The notes under the pieces: model-generated
What the model was told of the DNA's origin: nothing
Database searches by the model: none
Seen by the model: only the letters and a program-made list of their open reading frames with translations
Source: Trinickia dabaoshanensis
Lineage (GTDB): Bacteria; Pseudomonadota; Gammaproteobacteria; Burkholderiales; Burkholderiaceae
DNA: 64,000 nucleotides
Assembly: GCF_002879885.1 (NCBI RefSeq)
Contig: NZ_PNYA01000012.1
Coordinates: 62,001-126,000, forward strand
Direction of reading: 5' to 3'
In this document: positions 9,118 to 17,158 of the stretch, piece by piece
Layout of the letters: each line of letters opens with the position of its first letter
Numbering within the stretch: the first letter of the stretch is position 1
Made by a program: the position numbers and the translations under genes

Positions 9118-9777
9118 TCAGTCGCCATCGTTTCCGGATTGCCTTACGTGCGCGATGCGCTTGGCGTGAGCGAGGGTTCTGACGATATCGCCGTAGACGC
9201 GTTGGCGCGTTTCGGGATCCGGCGCGCGTAAGGCGTACGACGGATGCCAAGTCGCCAGGATCGTGAGTCCGTTGTGGTGCGTCGTCTTATCGAAGTGCGC
9301 TTGTAGGCGGGCGTGGGCGTCTTCGAGCAGCGCCTTGAGCGCGGTCGCCCCCAGTGCGACGACGACGCTGGGCGAGACCTGCGCGAGTTCGCGCTCGAGC
9401 CAATAGCGGCAGGCATCGACTTCGCGTTGCGCCGGTGTCTTGTGCATGCGTCGCTTACCGCGCGGCTCCCACTTGAAGTGTTTGACTGCGTTCGTGACGA
9501 ACACCGCGCGACGCGTGACGCCGGCTTCGCGCAACGCGTCGTCGAGCAGCCGTCCGGCGGGGCCGACGAACGGTTCACCGGCGCGGTCCTCGCTGTCGCC
9601 AGGCTGCTCGCCCACCATCATGATGGGCGCATGCGCTGGGCCGGCGCCTGGGACGCCTTGAGTTGCGTCGTGCCATAGCAGGCAGCGCCGACACGCGTCG
9701 AGCGTCTTTGGCTGTTGATCCGGATCTGTTTCGATGGAGGGGCTCGATCGGCGCCCGGGGCGATGTTCCGTGGTCAT
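9118..9777 (-). CDS. udgX: UdgX-type uracil-DNA glycosylase-like protein
   Basis: 219-aa member of the uracil-DNA glycosylase superfamily. Motif 1 is GEQPGDSED (residues 56-64) and the C-terminal motif is WHPSYALR. Between them is the insertion KRRMHK (108-113), the R-loop that defines the UdgX branch. In mycobacterial UdgX the equivalent histidine (here His112) attacks the sugar and leaves the protein covalently linked to the DNA at the uracil site. The Fe-S ligands fit family-4/UdgX: Cys29, Cys32, Cys123, with His100 where family-4 enzymes carry a Cys. It stands alone, divergent from the DUF4142 gene. Confidence 0.88.
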   Translation of the reverse strand: MTTEHRPGRRSSPSIETDPDQQPKTLDACRRCLLWHDATQGVPGAGPAHAPIMMVGEQPGDSEDRAGEPFVGPAGRLLDDALREAGVTRRAVFVTNAVKHFKWEPRGKRRMHKTPAQREVDACRYWLERELAQVSPSVVVALGATALKALLEDAHARLQAHFDKTTHHNGLTILATWHPSYALRAPDPETRQRVYGDIVRTLAHAKRIAHVRQSGNDGD

Positions 9778-9949
9778 AGCGGGAAGCGGTTCTCCGAACC
9801 ACGAGCAATGGCCATGCCGTCGCCGCGGCCGTCTGTCGAGCCGTCCGGATGGCTCGCTTCATCGGTCCTTCCGGGCATCGCGTATGCAGGCACGTAGGCA
9901 GCCGCCGACGAAGCGCGCGGGGCGGCCATCTCAACCCAGGAGGTGGGCG

Positions 9950-10489
9950 ATGCTCAATTCCAAATACCGCCATGCGGTCGTTGCGGCCGGCTTGGCCGCG
10001 TTGATCGCGGCGGGTTGCTCCCTGCTTCAATCGAGCGCCGAAGTGACCCCGGTGGATCAGCAATTCATGTTGACGGCCGCGAGCGTGGGGACGGCCGAAG
10101 TCGATATGGCGGAGCTCGCGGAACACCAGGCGGGCGATCCGGCCGTGAAAGCCTATGGCCGGCGGCTCGCGCAGGAACACACGCGAATCAACGACGAGTT
10201 GACGCAATTGGCTGCACGCAAGCACGTCGAACTCATCAAGGCGATGGACCCGGCCAACCGCACGCTCTACGAGGAACTGACGCATTTGAACGGCAAGCTA
10301 TTCGACCGCGAGTACTTGCTGGCGCAAATGAACATGCACCGGATGGGCAACGGCCTATACGAAAGCGAAGCGCAGGCGGGCGAAGACGCGGACGTAAAGG
10401 CGTTCGCCGCCAACAACAGTCCGGCGGGCGTCGAGCAGTTGAGGCTGGCGCAGTCGCTGCTCGGCGCGCAGGCGCGCGTGGGGCGCTAA
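9950..10489 (+). CDS. DUF4142 lipoprotein
   Basis: 179 aa. The start is fixed by AGGAGG seven bases before the ATG; the frame is open farther upstream but without signals. Lipobox ALIAAGC places the lipidated Cys at about residue 23. The helical domain (QQFMLTAASVGTAEVDMAEL, then VKAYGRRLAQEHTRINDEL) is the ferritin-like DUF4142 pattern: paired helices with conserved Glu and His, found in many stress-associated periplasmic proteins of Burkholderiales. Metal or ligand binding has not been shown for the family. Its stop overlaps the convergent gene at 10486 by four bases. Confidence 0.85.
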   Translation: MLNSKYRHAVVAAGLAALIAAGCSLLQSSAEVTPVDQQFMLTAASVGTAEVDMAELAEHQAGDPAVKAYGRRLAQEHTRINDELTQLAARKHVELIKAMDPANRTLYEELTHLNGKLFDREYLLAQMNMHRMGNGLYESEAQAGEDADVKAFAANNSPAGVEQLRLAQSLLGAQARVGR

Positions 10490-10860
10490 AAGAGCTCCGG
10501 AGGCCGGCGATCGACGAGTTCGCGCGGCACCGTTTCAGCCAGCGTGAACTCGAGATGGGGAAGCGTCTCCAAGAGACCCTCGAATCTGGCGTCGGCTTCG
10601 CTCGTGAAGAGTCCGTCGAGGTAGTCATAGGTCAAGAGCGGCACGAGCGCTTGGAGGGCTGCGCGAGCGTCGCGTTGCGGACCGGAATCGAGCGCATCGA
10701 CATCGAGCGCGATGCGGCAGGCGCCGTCGGGGTGACAACTGATTTCGCCGATGTCGATGACCTTGCCCGCGGCGTTTTGCGCGAGTACGCGATCGTCGGC
10801 TGCGAACAAGCGGAATGGCCGGTCGAATTGGGGGAGGGCAGCGTTGGACTCGGGCGCCAT
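10486..10860 (-). CDS. Hypothetical protein, 124 aa
   Basis: Start placed at the ATG at 10860 (MAPESNAALPQFDRP) with GGAGA ten bases upstream; a longer in-frame start at 10962 has poorer composition. The protein is soluble and acidic, with no recognised motif or signal peptide. An N-terminal part resembling a small beta-domain (FRLFAADDRVLAQNAAGKVI) is followed by a helical C-terminal half ending with RELVDRRPPELF. It is the gene convergent with DUF4142. Function unknown. Confidence 0.55.
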   Translation of the reverse strand: MAPESNAALPQFDRPFRLFAADDRVLAQNAAGKVIDIGEISCHPDGACRIALDVDALDSGPQRDARAALQALVPLLTYDYLDGLFTSEADARFEGLLETLPHLEFTLAETVPRELVDRRPPELF

Positions 10861-10981
10861 GTTCGTTTCTCCGAAGGTGATGCGATCGCGCGCGAGATCG
10901 TGAAAGGCGCGTGATCGGATTCGGTGAAGTGGCGCAACGATTGTGCCGGGGGAGATACTCAATGCGTGAAATGGAGTGGAA

Positions 10982-11309
10982 ATGAGGAAGCTGACTGCGA
11001 GCGCGGGTAGCGCTCGGGATATGGGCCGGCGCTTTGCCGTCGCTTTCGAGCTGGCGGCGGCCGGCGAGAATTTCGAGGAACGGTACGTGACGGCGACACG
11101 GTTTCCGTCCCGCCGAGGTCGGGCGATGGTTGCGGTGGGTAGACAGCAAAGACGATTTCCAAGCGACTGTCGATCAAACGCAAGTCGATCAGCACATCGC
11201 CGATTTCACCGCGGGACGGAAGGCTTTGTTCGTTCTTGAGCCTTCGTGCGGTGTGGAGGTGACCGTGGTGTGTGACTCGATTTGGCTTAGCCTAGCGTCA
11301 GACGCTTGA
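10982..11309 (+). pseudogene. Possible frameshifted gene remnant
   Basis: An ATG at 10982 with GGAG upstream opens a frame reading RKLTASAGSARDMGRRFAVA to about 11110. After a one-base shift the text continues sensibly in the next frame as PAEVGRWLRWVDSKDDFQAT ... TAGRKALFVLEPSCG, to a stop at 11307-11309. Neither half alone looks complete. The junction lies somewhere in 11091-11125. It may be a decayed accessory gene next to the toxin-antitoxin pair, or chance; the family is not recognised. The rest of the 10861-11448 gap holds no other visible gene. Confidence 0.3.
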
Positions 11310-11414
11310 CCTCCGACGTGGCCCCGGGTTCAGCTAATTGAGACGGTTGTACCCACCAAACATCGTGGCGCACTCGCGCGCTGGGTTCGCGCGGGCCGTT
11401 GCCAGATACAAGGC

Positions 11415-11442
11415 TTGAAGTCATACGGGAATCCCGTATAAT
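11415..11442 (+). promoter_or_regulatory. Sigma-70-like promoter with palindromic operator of toxin-antitoxin pair
   Basis: TTGAAG (11415-11420), a 16-bp spacer and a perfect TATAAT (11437-11442). A perfect inverted repeat TACGGGA-A-TCCCGTA (11424-11438) fills the spacer and overlaps the -10 box, where an autorepressing antitoxin would be expected to bind. The predicted transcription start (+7 from the -10 end) falls on the A of the toxin ATG at 11449, so the toxin message may be leaderless. Confidence 0.7.
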
Positions 11443-11448
11443 GCACGC

Positions 11449-11745
11449 ATGCGTACCGTGATCGAAACCCCAACCTTCCAGAAACAAGCCGAGCGTATCT
11501 GGTCCGAGGTCGAGCGTCTCGAATTCATAAGCTGGATCGCTGCCAATCCTGACGGCGGGGACGTGATTCCGGGCGCCGATGGTGCTCGCAAGGTTCGCTG
11601 GAAGCGTGCCGGCACGGGCAAGTCGGGCGGCGCACGCGTGATTTACTTCAATCTGACCGATGAAGAAATCGTGTTGCTCGTTGCGGTCTACGCGAAGGCC
11701 GAGCGCGAGAATATGCTTCCTAAAGACATCCGAAAGGTGGTGTGA
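11449..11745 (+). CDS. RelE/HigB-like toxin of type II toxin-antitoxin pair
   Basis: 98-aa protein of the RelE/ParE superfamily (COG4737-like 'toxin' reading): ETPTFQKQAERIWSEVERLE at the N-terminus, the ADGARKVRWKRAGTGKSGGA loop and RVIYFNLTDEEIVLLVAVYA with KAERENML near the end, all typical of this branch. Such toxins cleave mRNA on the ribosome. The gene comes before its antitoxin (higBA order) and overlaps it by one base. No ribosome-binding site is visible, in keeping with a leaderless start. Confidence 0.88.
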   Translation: MRTVIETPTFQKQAERIWSEVERLEFISWIAANPDGGDVIPGADGARKVRWKRAGTGKSGGARVIYFNLTDEEIVLLVAVYAKAERENMLPKDIRKVV

Positions 11746-12050
11746 TGAACATCGAGAAAATTGCAAAGGCCATTGAGGCCGATGCCGGTGAATCGCTGCC
11801 GGATCTTCGCCAGGCACTTGAAGAGGCTAAAGCGCGCGTCGGCCGCGTAACGACTCCCGAACAGATGCTCGTGCGCCAGGCGCGTGAAGCTGCCGGTATG
11901 ACTCAGCCCGCGTTTGCCGAGCGGATCAGCACGCCGGTTGCCACTCTGCGCGACTGGGAGCAGGGACGCTTCGCGCCGTCGGGCGCGGTGTTGTGTCTCC
12001 TGCGTTTGATCCTCAAACATCCAGAACTGACGGTCGAGCTTGCCGCGTGA
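11745..12050 (+). CDS. HigA-like antitoxin, Xre-type HTH
   Basis: 101 aa from the ATG at 11745, whose first base is the last base of the toxin stop (TGATG), implying translational coupling; a GTG three bases earlier is also in frame. The C-terminal half is an Xre-type helix-turn-helix (LVRQAREAAGMTQPAFAERI then STPVATLRDWEQGRFAPSGA). The N-terminal part probably binds the toxin. Expected to repress the operon through the palindrome at 11424-11438. GC content of the pair is visibly lower than in the neighbouring housekeeping genes. Confidence 0.9.
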   Translation: MNIEKIAKAIEADAGESLPDLRQALEEAKARVGRVTTPEQMLVRQAREAAGMTQPAFAERISTPVATLRDWEQGRFAPSGAVLCLLRLILKHPELTVELAA

Positions 12051-12220
12051 GAGCGACTTCATAAGAAGCAACGCGTTTGACCGATCAGCGACGTTCCTCT
12101 AGCAAAGGAACCTTCCGCCTGCCGCGGAAAACGGGGGTATTACCGGCGGAAAACTTTGCCAAAGGGAGGTTTGCGCAAAGCGAGCCGAATGATTTTGGAC
12201 GATCCAAAGCAGGCCGCTTC

Positions 12221-12310
12221 TGGCGGAGGGCGTGGGATTCGAACCCACGAAGGCCGTAAAGCCTTGCCGGTTTTCAAGACCGGTGCATTCAACCGCTCTG
12301 CCAGCCCTCC
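12221..12310 (-). tRNA. tRNA-Ser (anticodon TGA)
   Basis: 90-nt class II tRNA on the minus strand. The acceptor stem GGAGGGC pairs with GCCCTCC, discriminator G, and CCA is encoded. The anticodon loop reads CTTGAAA (anticodon TGA), with a long variable arm and the T-loop GGTTCGAATCC. The toxin-antitoxin genes lie on its 3' side. The 12051-12220 spacer shows only a weak hairpin. Confidence 0.96.
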
Positions 12311-12375
12311 GAGAGGCGCGATTGTAACCCGAAAACAATGCGGCGCCCGCATTCGAGCGCGCATCGCTTCGTCGA

Positions 12376-13583
12376 TCAGTCGTCTCCGTCGTTCAAAAAC
12401 AGCGCCTGCAGGTCGTTCAAAAAGCGCTGCCCGAGCGCCGTCGGCGCGATTTTTTCATACGTCCGCTCGATCAAACCTCGCCGCTCGGCCTCTTGCAAGG
12501 CCGGCTCGATCGACGTGATCTGAAGTCCCGTGCGTTCGATGAATCGATGCACCGGGAAGCCCTCCACGAGTCGCAGGGCGTTCAGCATGAATTCGAACGG
12601 AAGCTCTTGCGCCGACACCTCGTGCTCTTCTTGAACCGGCGTGCCCGCCCGTGCTTGCTCGATGAACGTCGCCGGGTGCTTGTAGCGAGCCTGCCGCACG
12701 ATCCGATGCGCGAACGAAAGTTTCGTGTGCGCGCCGGCGCCGATACCGAGGTAATCGCCGAAGCGCCAATAGTTCAGATTGTGCTTGCACTGGTGATTCG
12801 GCTTCGCGTAAGCCGATACCTCATAGCGCCCGTAGCCCGCGGCCGCCGTGCGCTCGTGAATCCACTCATGCATGTCGGCGGACGCATCGTCGTCGGGCAG
12901 CGCCGGCGGGAACTTCGCGAACAGCGTATTGGGCTCGAGCGTGAGGTGGTAGAGCGACAAATGCGGCGGCGCGAAAGAAAGCGCCGTTTCGATATCGGCC
13001 CTGCATTCCTCCAACGTTTGCCGAGGCAGCGCGAACATCAGATCGAGGTTGAAGTTCTCGAAGTGGCGTGCGGCGATTTCCACGGCGCGGCGTGCGTCGT
13101 TCATGTCGTGGATGCGCCCCAGTGCCTTCAGATGCGCCTCGTTGAAACTCTGGATGCCGACCGAGAGACGATTCACGCCGCTCGCGCGAAACTGCGCGAA
13201 CTTCTCGGCCTCGAACGTGCCGGGGTTGGCCTCCATCGTAATCTCGGCATCGGCATCGAGCGGCAGCAGCGCGCGCACGTCCGACAGCAAACGGTCCAGC
13301 CCCCGCGCCGACAACAAGCTCGGCGTGCCGCCGCCGATGAAGACCGTATGCACCTGCCGGCCCCAAACGAGCGGCAGCGCCTGTTCGAGATCGGCGCGCA
13401 GCGCATCGAGGTAGTCGTCTTCGGGGAAACGCTCGCCTTTCCATTCGTGCGAGTTGAAATCGCAATACGGACACTTGCGCACGCACCAGGGAAAGTGCAC
13501 GTAGAGCGCTAGCGGCGGGAGCGAGGTGAGCCGGATCGCGCCAGGGGCGGTGAACGCCTGCACGACACCGGCACGCGTGCCGA

Positions 13584-13587
<4 letters not shown>
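12376..13587 (-). CDS. hemW: Radical SAM heme chaperone HemW
   Basis: 403-aa radical SAM protein of the HemN-like family. The cluster motif is CVRKCPYC (CxxxCxxC) in the N-terminal third, followed by GGGTPS, and the HemW-type region NYWRFGDYLGIGAGAHT. HemW binds heme and hands it to respiratory enzymes rather than acting as coproporphyrinogen oxidase; older annotations call it HemN. An N-terminal extension of about 25 residues precedes the domain. Its start overlaps the rdgB stop by four bases, so it is the third gene of rph-rdgB-hemW. Confidence 0.93.
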
Positions 13588-14199
<612 letters not shown>

Positions 14200-14207
<8 letters not shown>

Positions 14208-14964
14208 CGCGTACTCCCAAGGCGGTGCCCGCGGTTTCGTGCAATGCCGCCTTCTGTTTGGCAACGAGCGTGCCGATGCCTTGCTGCGCGAGATCGAGCA
14301 AGGCGTTCATTTCTTCGCGCGAGAAAGGGGCGCCTTCGGCCGTGCCTTGCACTTCGACGAAACCGCCGGCACCGGTCATGACGACGTTCATATCGGTGTC
14401 GCAGCGCGAGTCTTCGTCGTAGTCCAGATCGAGCACGGGCATGCCTTCGTAGATGCCGACGGAGATCGCGGCGACGTAGTCGGTGATCGGCGATTGCGTA
14501 ATGCGGCCCGAGGCCAGCAGCTTCGAGACGGCATCGTGCGCAGCCACGAAGGCGCCCGTGATGCTGGCCGTGCGCGTGCCGCCGTCGGCTTGGATCACGT
14601 CGCAGTCGATGTGCAGCGTGCGCGGCCCGAGCCGTTCGAGGTCGAACACGGCGCGTAGCGCCCGCCCGATGAGACGCTGAATCTCCTGCGTGCGGCCGGT
14701 TTGCTTGCCGCGCGCCGCTTCGCGATCGCTGCGCGTGTGCGTCGCGCGCGGCAGCATGCCGTATTCGGCCGTCAGCCAGCCTTGGTTGCGTTCGCGCAAA
14801 AATTCGGGAACGCGCTCGGCCACGCTCGCGGTACAGATCACTTTGGTGTCGCCGAACTCGACGAGCACCGCACCTTCGGCATGCTTCGTGTAGTGGCGCG
14901 TGATGCGTACGTCGCGCAGTGCGTCGGCGGCGCGGCCGCTAGGGCGTTGAACGATATCGGGCAT
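14200..14964 (-). CDS. rph: Ribonuclease PH
   Basis: Phosphorolytic 3'-5' exoribonuclease that trims tRNA 3' ends. The conserved text is present throughout: [50 protein letters not shown] segment ([20 protein letters not shown]), and [20 protein letters not shown] near the C-terminus. 254 aa from the ATG at 14964; two further in-frame ATGs (14973, 14982) upstream are possible because no clear ribosome-binding site separates them. It is first in the minus-strand rph-rdgB-hemW operon and divergent from yicC. Confidence 0.95.
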
Positions 14965-15170
14965 GGTGGGCATCGGAAGCGGCATCGGCCGCGTGAGAGG
15001 AAGGGAAACCGCAATTTTACCGCCCCGCACGCGTTGCATGTCGGCTGCCCCGTTGCGCCGGGCATCCTCCGCAAAAATGGGATAATGCGCGTTCAACGCT
15101 TTCGCGCCGGGTCGACGCGCGAAGCGGCTCGAATAACCGGCCGGCGACGGCCTCAATCGCGAGACGGACG

Positions 15171-16094
15171 ATGATTTACAGCATGACAGGCTACGCGAGC
15201 GCAACGCGCGAACTCGCGGCCGCGGGCGGTACCGGAGCCATGAGCGTGTCGGTCGAACTGCGTACCGTGAATTCGCGTTTCCTCGACCTGAACTTTCGTA
15301 TGCCCGAAGAGGCGCGTACATGCGAGCCGACCCTGCGCGAAATGCTGATGACGAAGCTCTCGCGCGGCAAGGTCGACATCCGCGTGAACTTCCAACGCAG
15401 CGAGCAAACGGCCACGGCCGGCTCGCTGAACCGCGATGCGCTGGCACAGTTGGCCGTGCTCGAGCGCGCGGTCCTCGACGCATTCCCCGGCAGCGAGCGC
15501 ATGCGCACGGGCGAAATCCTGCGCTGGCCCGGCGTGCTCGCCGAATCGAACGTGTCGGCCGATACGCTGCGCGACGCGGTGCTCGCGTGCGGCAAGCAAG
15601 CGATCGGCGAGCTCGTCGACGTGCGTGCGCGCGAGGGCGCGCAACTCGCGGCGATGCTGCTCGGCAACGTGACGGAGATGGAAGCGATCGTTGCGCGCAT
15701 CACGCCGCTCGTGCCCGAGCTCATCACGAAACATCAGCAAAAGATCGTCGAGCGTCTGCAAGAAGCGCTCGGCCTCGCGGCACCCGATGCGGCGGCCACG
15801 ATCGTCTCGCGCGAGGAGATCGCCGAGCGCATCCGCCAGGAAGTGACGATGTACGGCATTCGGATCGACATCGCCGAAGAGCTCTCGCGGCTCACCGCTC
15901 ACTTGAACGAAACGCGTCATGTGATCGAGAAGGGCGGCAAGGTCGGCAAGCGCCTGGACTTCATGATGCAGGAGCTCAATCGCGAGGCGAACACGCTAGG
16001 CTCGAAAGCGGCCGCGAAGGAACTGGCCGACTCATCGATGACGCTGAAGCTGCTCATCGAGCAAATGCGCGAGCAAGTGCAGAATTTGGAGTAA
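15171..16094 (+). CDS. yicC: YicC/YloC family endoribonuclease
   Basis: 307-aa protein with the family N-terminus [11 protein letters not shown] and the C-terminal block [20 protein letters not shown] followed by LGSKAA. E. coli YicC is an RNase that initiates decay of the small RNA RyhB. Gene order yicC-gmk-rpoZ-spoT is standard. The ATG lacks a strong Shine-Dalgarno but the family start fits exactly. Eight bases separate it from gmk. Confidence 0.94.
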   Translation: MIYSMTGYASATRELAAAGGTGAMSVSVELRTVNSRFLDLNFRMPEEARTCEPTLREMLMTKLSRGKVDIRVNFQRSEQTATAGSLNRDALAQLAVLERAVLDAFPGSERMRTGEILRWPGVLAESNVSADTLRDAVLACGKQAIGELVDVRAREGAQLAAMLLGNVTEMEAIVARITPLVPELITKHQQKIVERLQEALGLAAPDAAATIVSREEIAERIRQEVTMYGIRIDIAEELSRLTAHLNETRHVIEKGGKVGKRLDFMMQELNREANTLGSKAAAKELADSSMTLKLLIEQMREQVQNLE

Positions 16095-16102
16095 CGGTCA
16101 CC

Positions 16103-16798
16103 ATGACAGAGCCCACACACGAATCGAACGCGGCGCATTCGGCACCGCACAATCCTTACGCCGGCGCTTACCCCGGCAATCTGTTCATGGTCGTCGCGCC
16201 TTCGGGCGCGGGCAAGTCCACGCTCGTGAACGCATTGCTCGCTCGCGATCCGGCGATCCGTCTGTCGATTTCGTACACGACCCGCAAGCCGCGTCCGGGC
16301 GAACAAGACGGACAGCACTATCACTTCACCACCGTCGAGGATTTCCTCGAGCGCCATGGGCGCGGTGAGTTTCTCGAAAGCGCGGAAGTGCACGGCAACT
16401 ACTACGCCACCTCGCGCTTGTGGATCGAGCAGCAGATGAAAAGCGGCCATGACGTGCTGCTCGAAATCGATTGGCAAGGCGCGCAGCAGGTGAAGAAGCG
16501 CTTTCGCAATGCGGTCGAGATTTTCATCTTGCCGCCCTCGCTCGCGGCGCTCGAAGAGCGCTTGAAAAAGCGCGGACAAGACGAGCCGAACGTCATCACG
16601 CGCCGGTTGCTCGCGGCCGGCAGCGAGATCGCGCACGCGGCGGAATCCGAGTACGTCATCATCAACGAGCACTTCGAGCGTGCACTAGCGGAGCTGCAAT
16701 GCGTCGTCGATGCGACGCGTTTGCGCTTTGCCTCGCAATACGCGCGCCACACCCAGCTTTTCGTCGAGCTCGGCATCCATCTGCCGCACGCCGAGTAA
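16103..16798 (+). CDS. gmk: Guanylate kinase
   Basis: Converts GMP to GDP with ATP. The P-loop APSGAGKST sits at about residues 34-42, then the GMP-binding [20 protein letters not shown] and the [14 protein letters not shown] segment. 231 aa, with about 25 extra N-terminal residues ([20 protein letters not shown]) compared with E. coli, as is common in Burkholderiaceae. The ATG at 16103 follows the yicC stop closely. Confidence 0.97.
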   Translation: MTEPTHESNAAHSAPHNPYAGAYPGNLFMVVAPSGAGKSTLVNALLARDPAIRLSISYTTRKPRPGEQDGQHYHFTTVEDFLERHGRGEFLESAEVHGNYYATSRLWIEQQMKSGHDVLLEIDWQGAQQVKKRFRNAVEIFILPPSLAALEERLKKRGQDEPNVITRRLLAAGSEIAHAAESEYVIINEHFERALAELQCVVDATRLRFASQYARHTQLFVELGIHLPHAE

Positions 16799-16858
16799 AG
16801 GCGGATGCTTGCGCACATAAGGTAGAATGAGCAACATATTGAGAAGGAATTTCGAAAC

Positions 16859-17062
16859 ATGGCCCGCATTACCGTCGAAGACTGCCTGAAGCAAATCCCG
16901 AATCGTTTCGAGCTGGCGCTCGCCGCGACGTATCGCGCGCGTCAACTCGCGCAAGGCCACACGCCGAAGATCGAAAGCCGCGACAAGCCCACCGTGGTTG
17001 CGCTGCGAGAGATCGCGGCGGGCCAAGTCGGTCTCGAGATGCTGAAGAAGGTCCCCGTCTAA
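16859..17062 (+). CDS. rpoZ: RNA polymerase omega subunit
   Basis: 67 aa, starting [20 protein letters not shown] and containing [15 protein letters not shown] and [13 protein letters not shown], the exact omega pattern. AGAAGGA precedes the ATG. Omega helps assemble RNA polymerase and forms part of a ppGpp-binding site, which suits its position just upstream of spoT. Confidence 0.98.
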   Translation: MARITVEDCLKQIPNRFELALAATYRARQLAQGHTPKIESRDKPTVVALREIAAGQVGLEMLKKVPV

Positions 17063-17158
17063 AGCGTCGGACGCGCTGGGCGCACCTCGCGCCCAGCGCT
17101 GTCTCGAGCCATGCAAGTCACCGCATAGCCCGCATAGCAATCGATACCGGAGGCGAAA

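Noticed and set aside
12077..12259. 60-codon frame running into tRNA-Ser
   Set aside because: Overlaps the tRNA and has no ribosome-binding site.
12493..13512. Plus-strand frame opposite hemW
   Set aside because: Antisense shadow of hemW, no motif and poor start.
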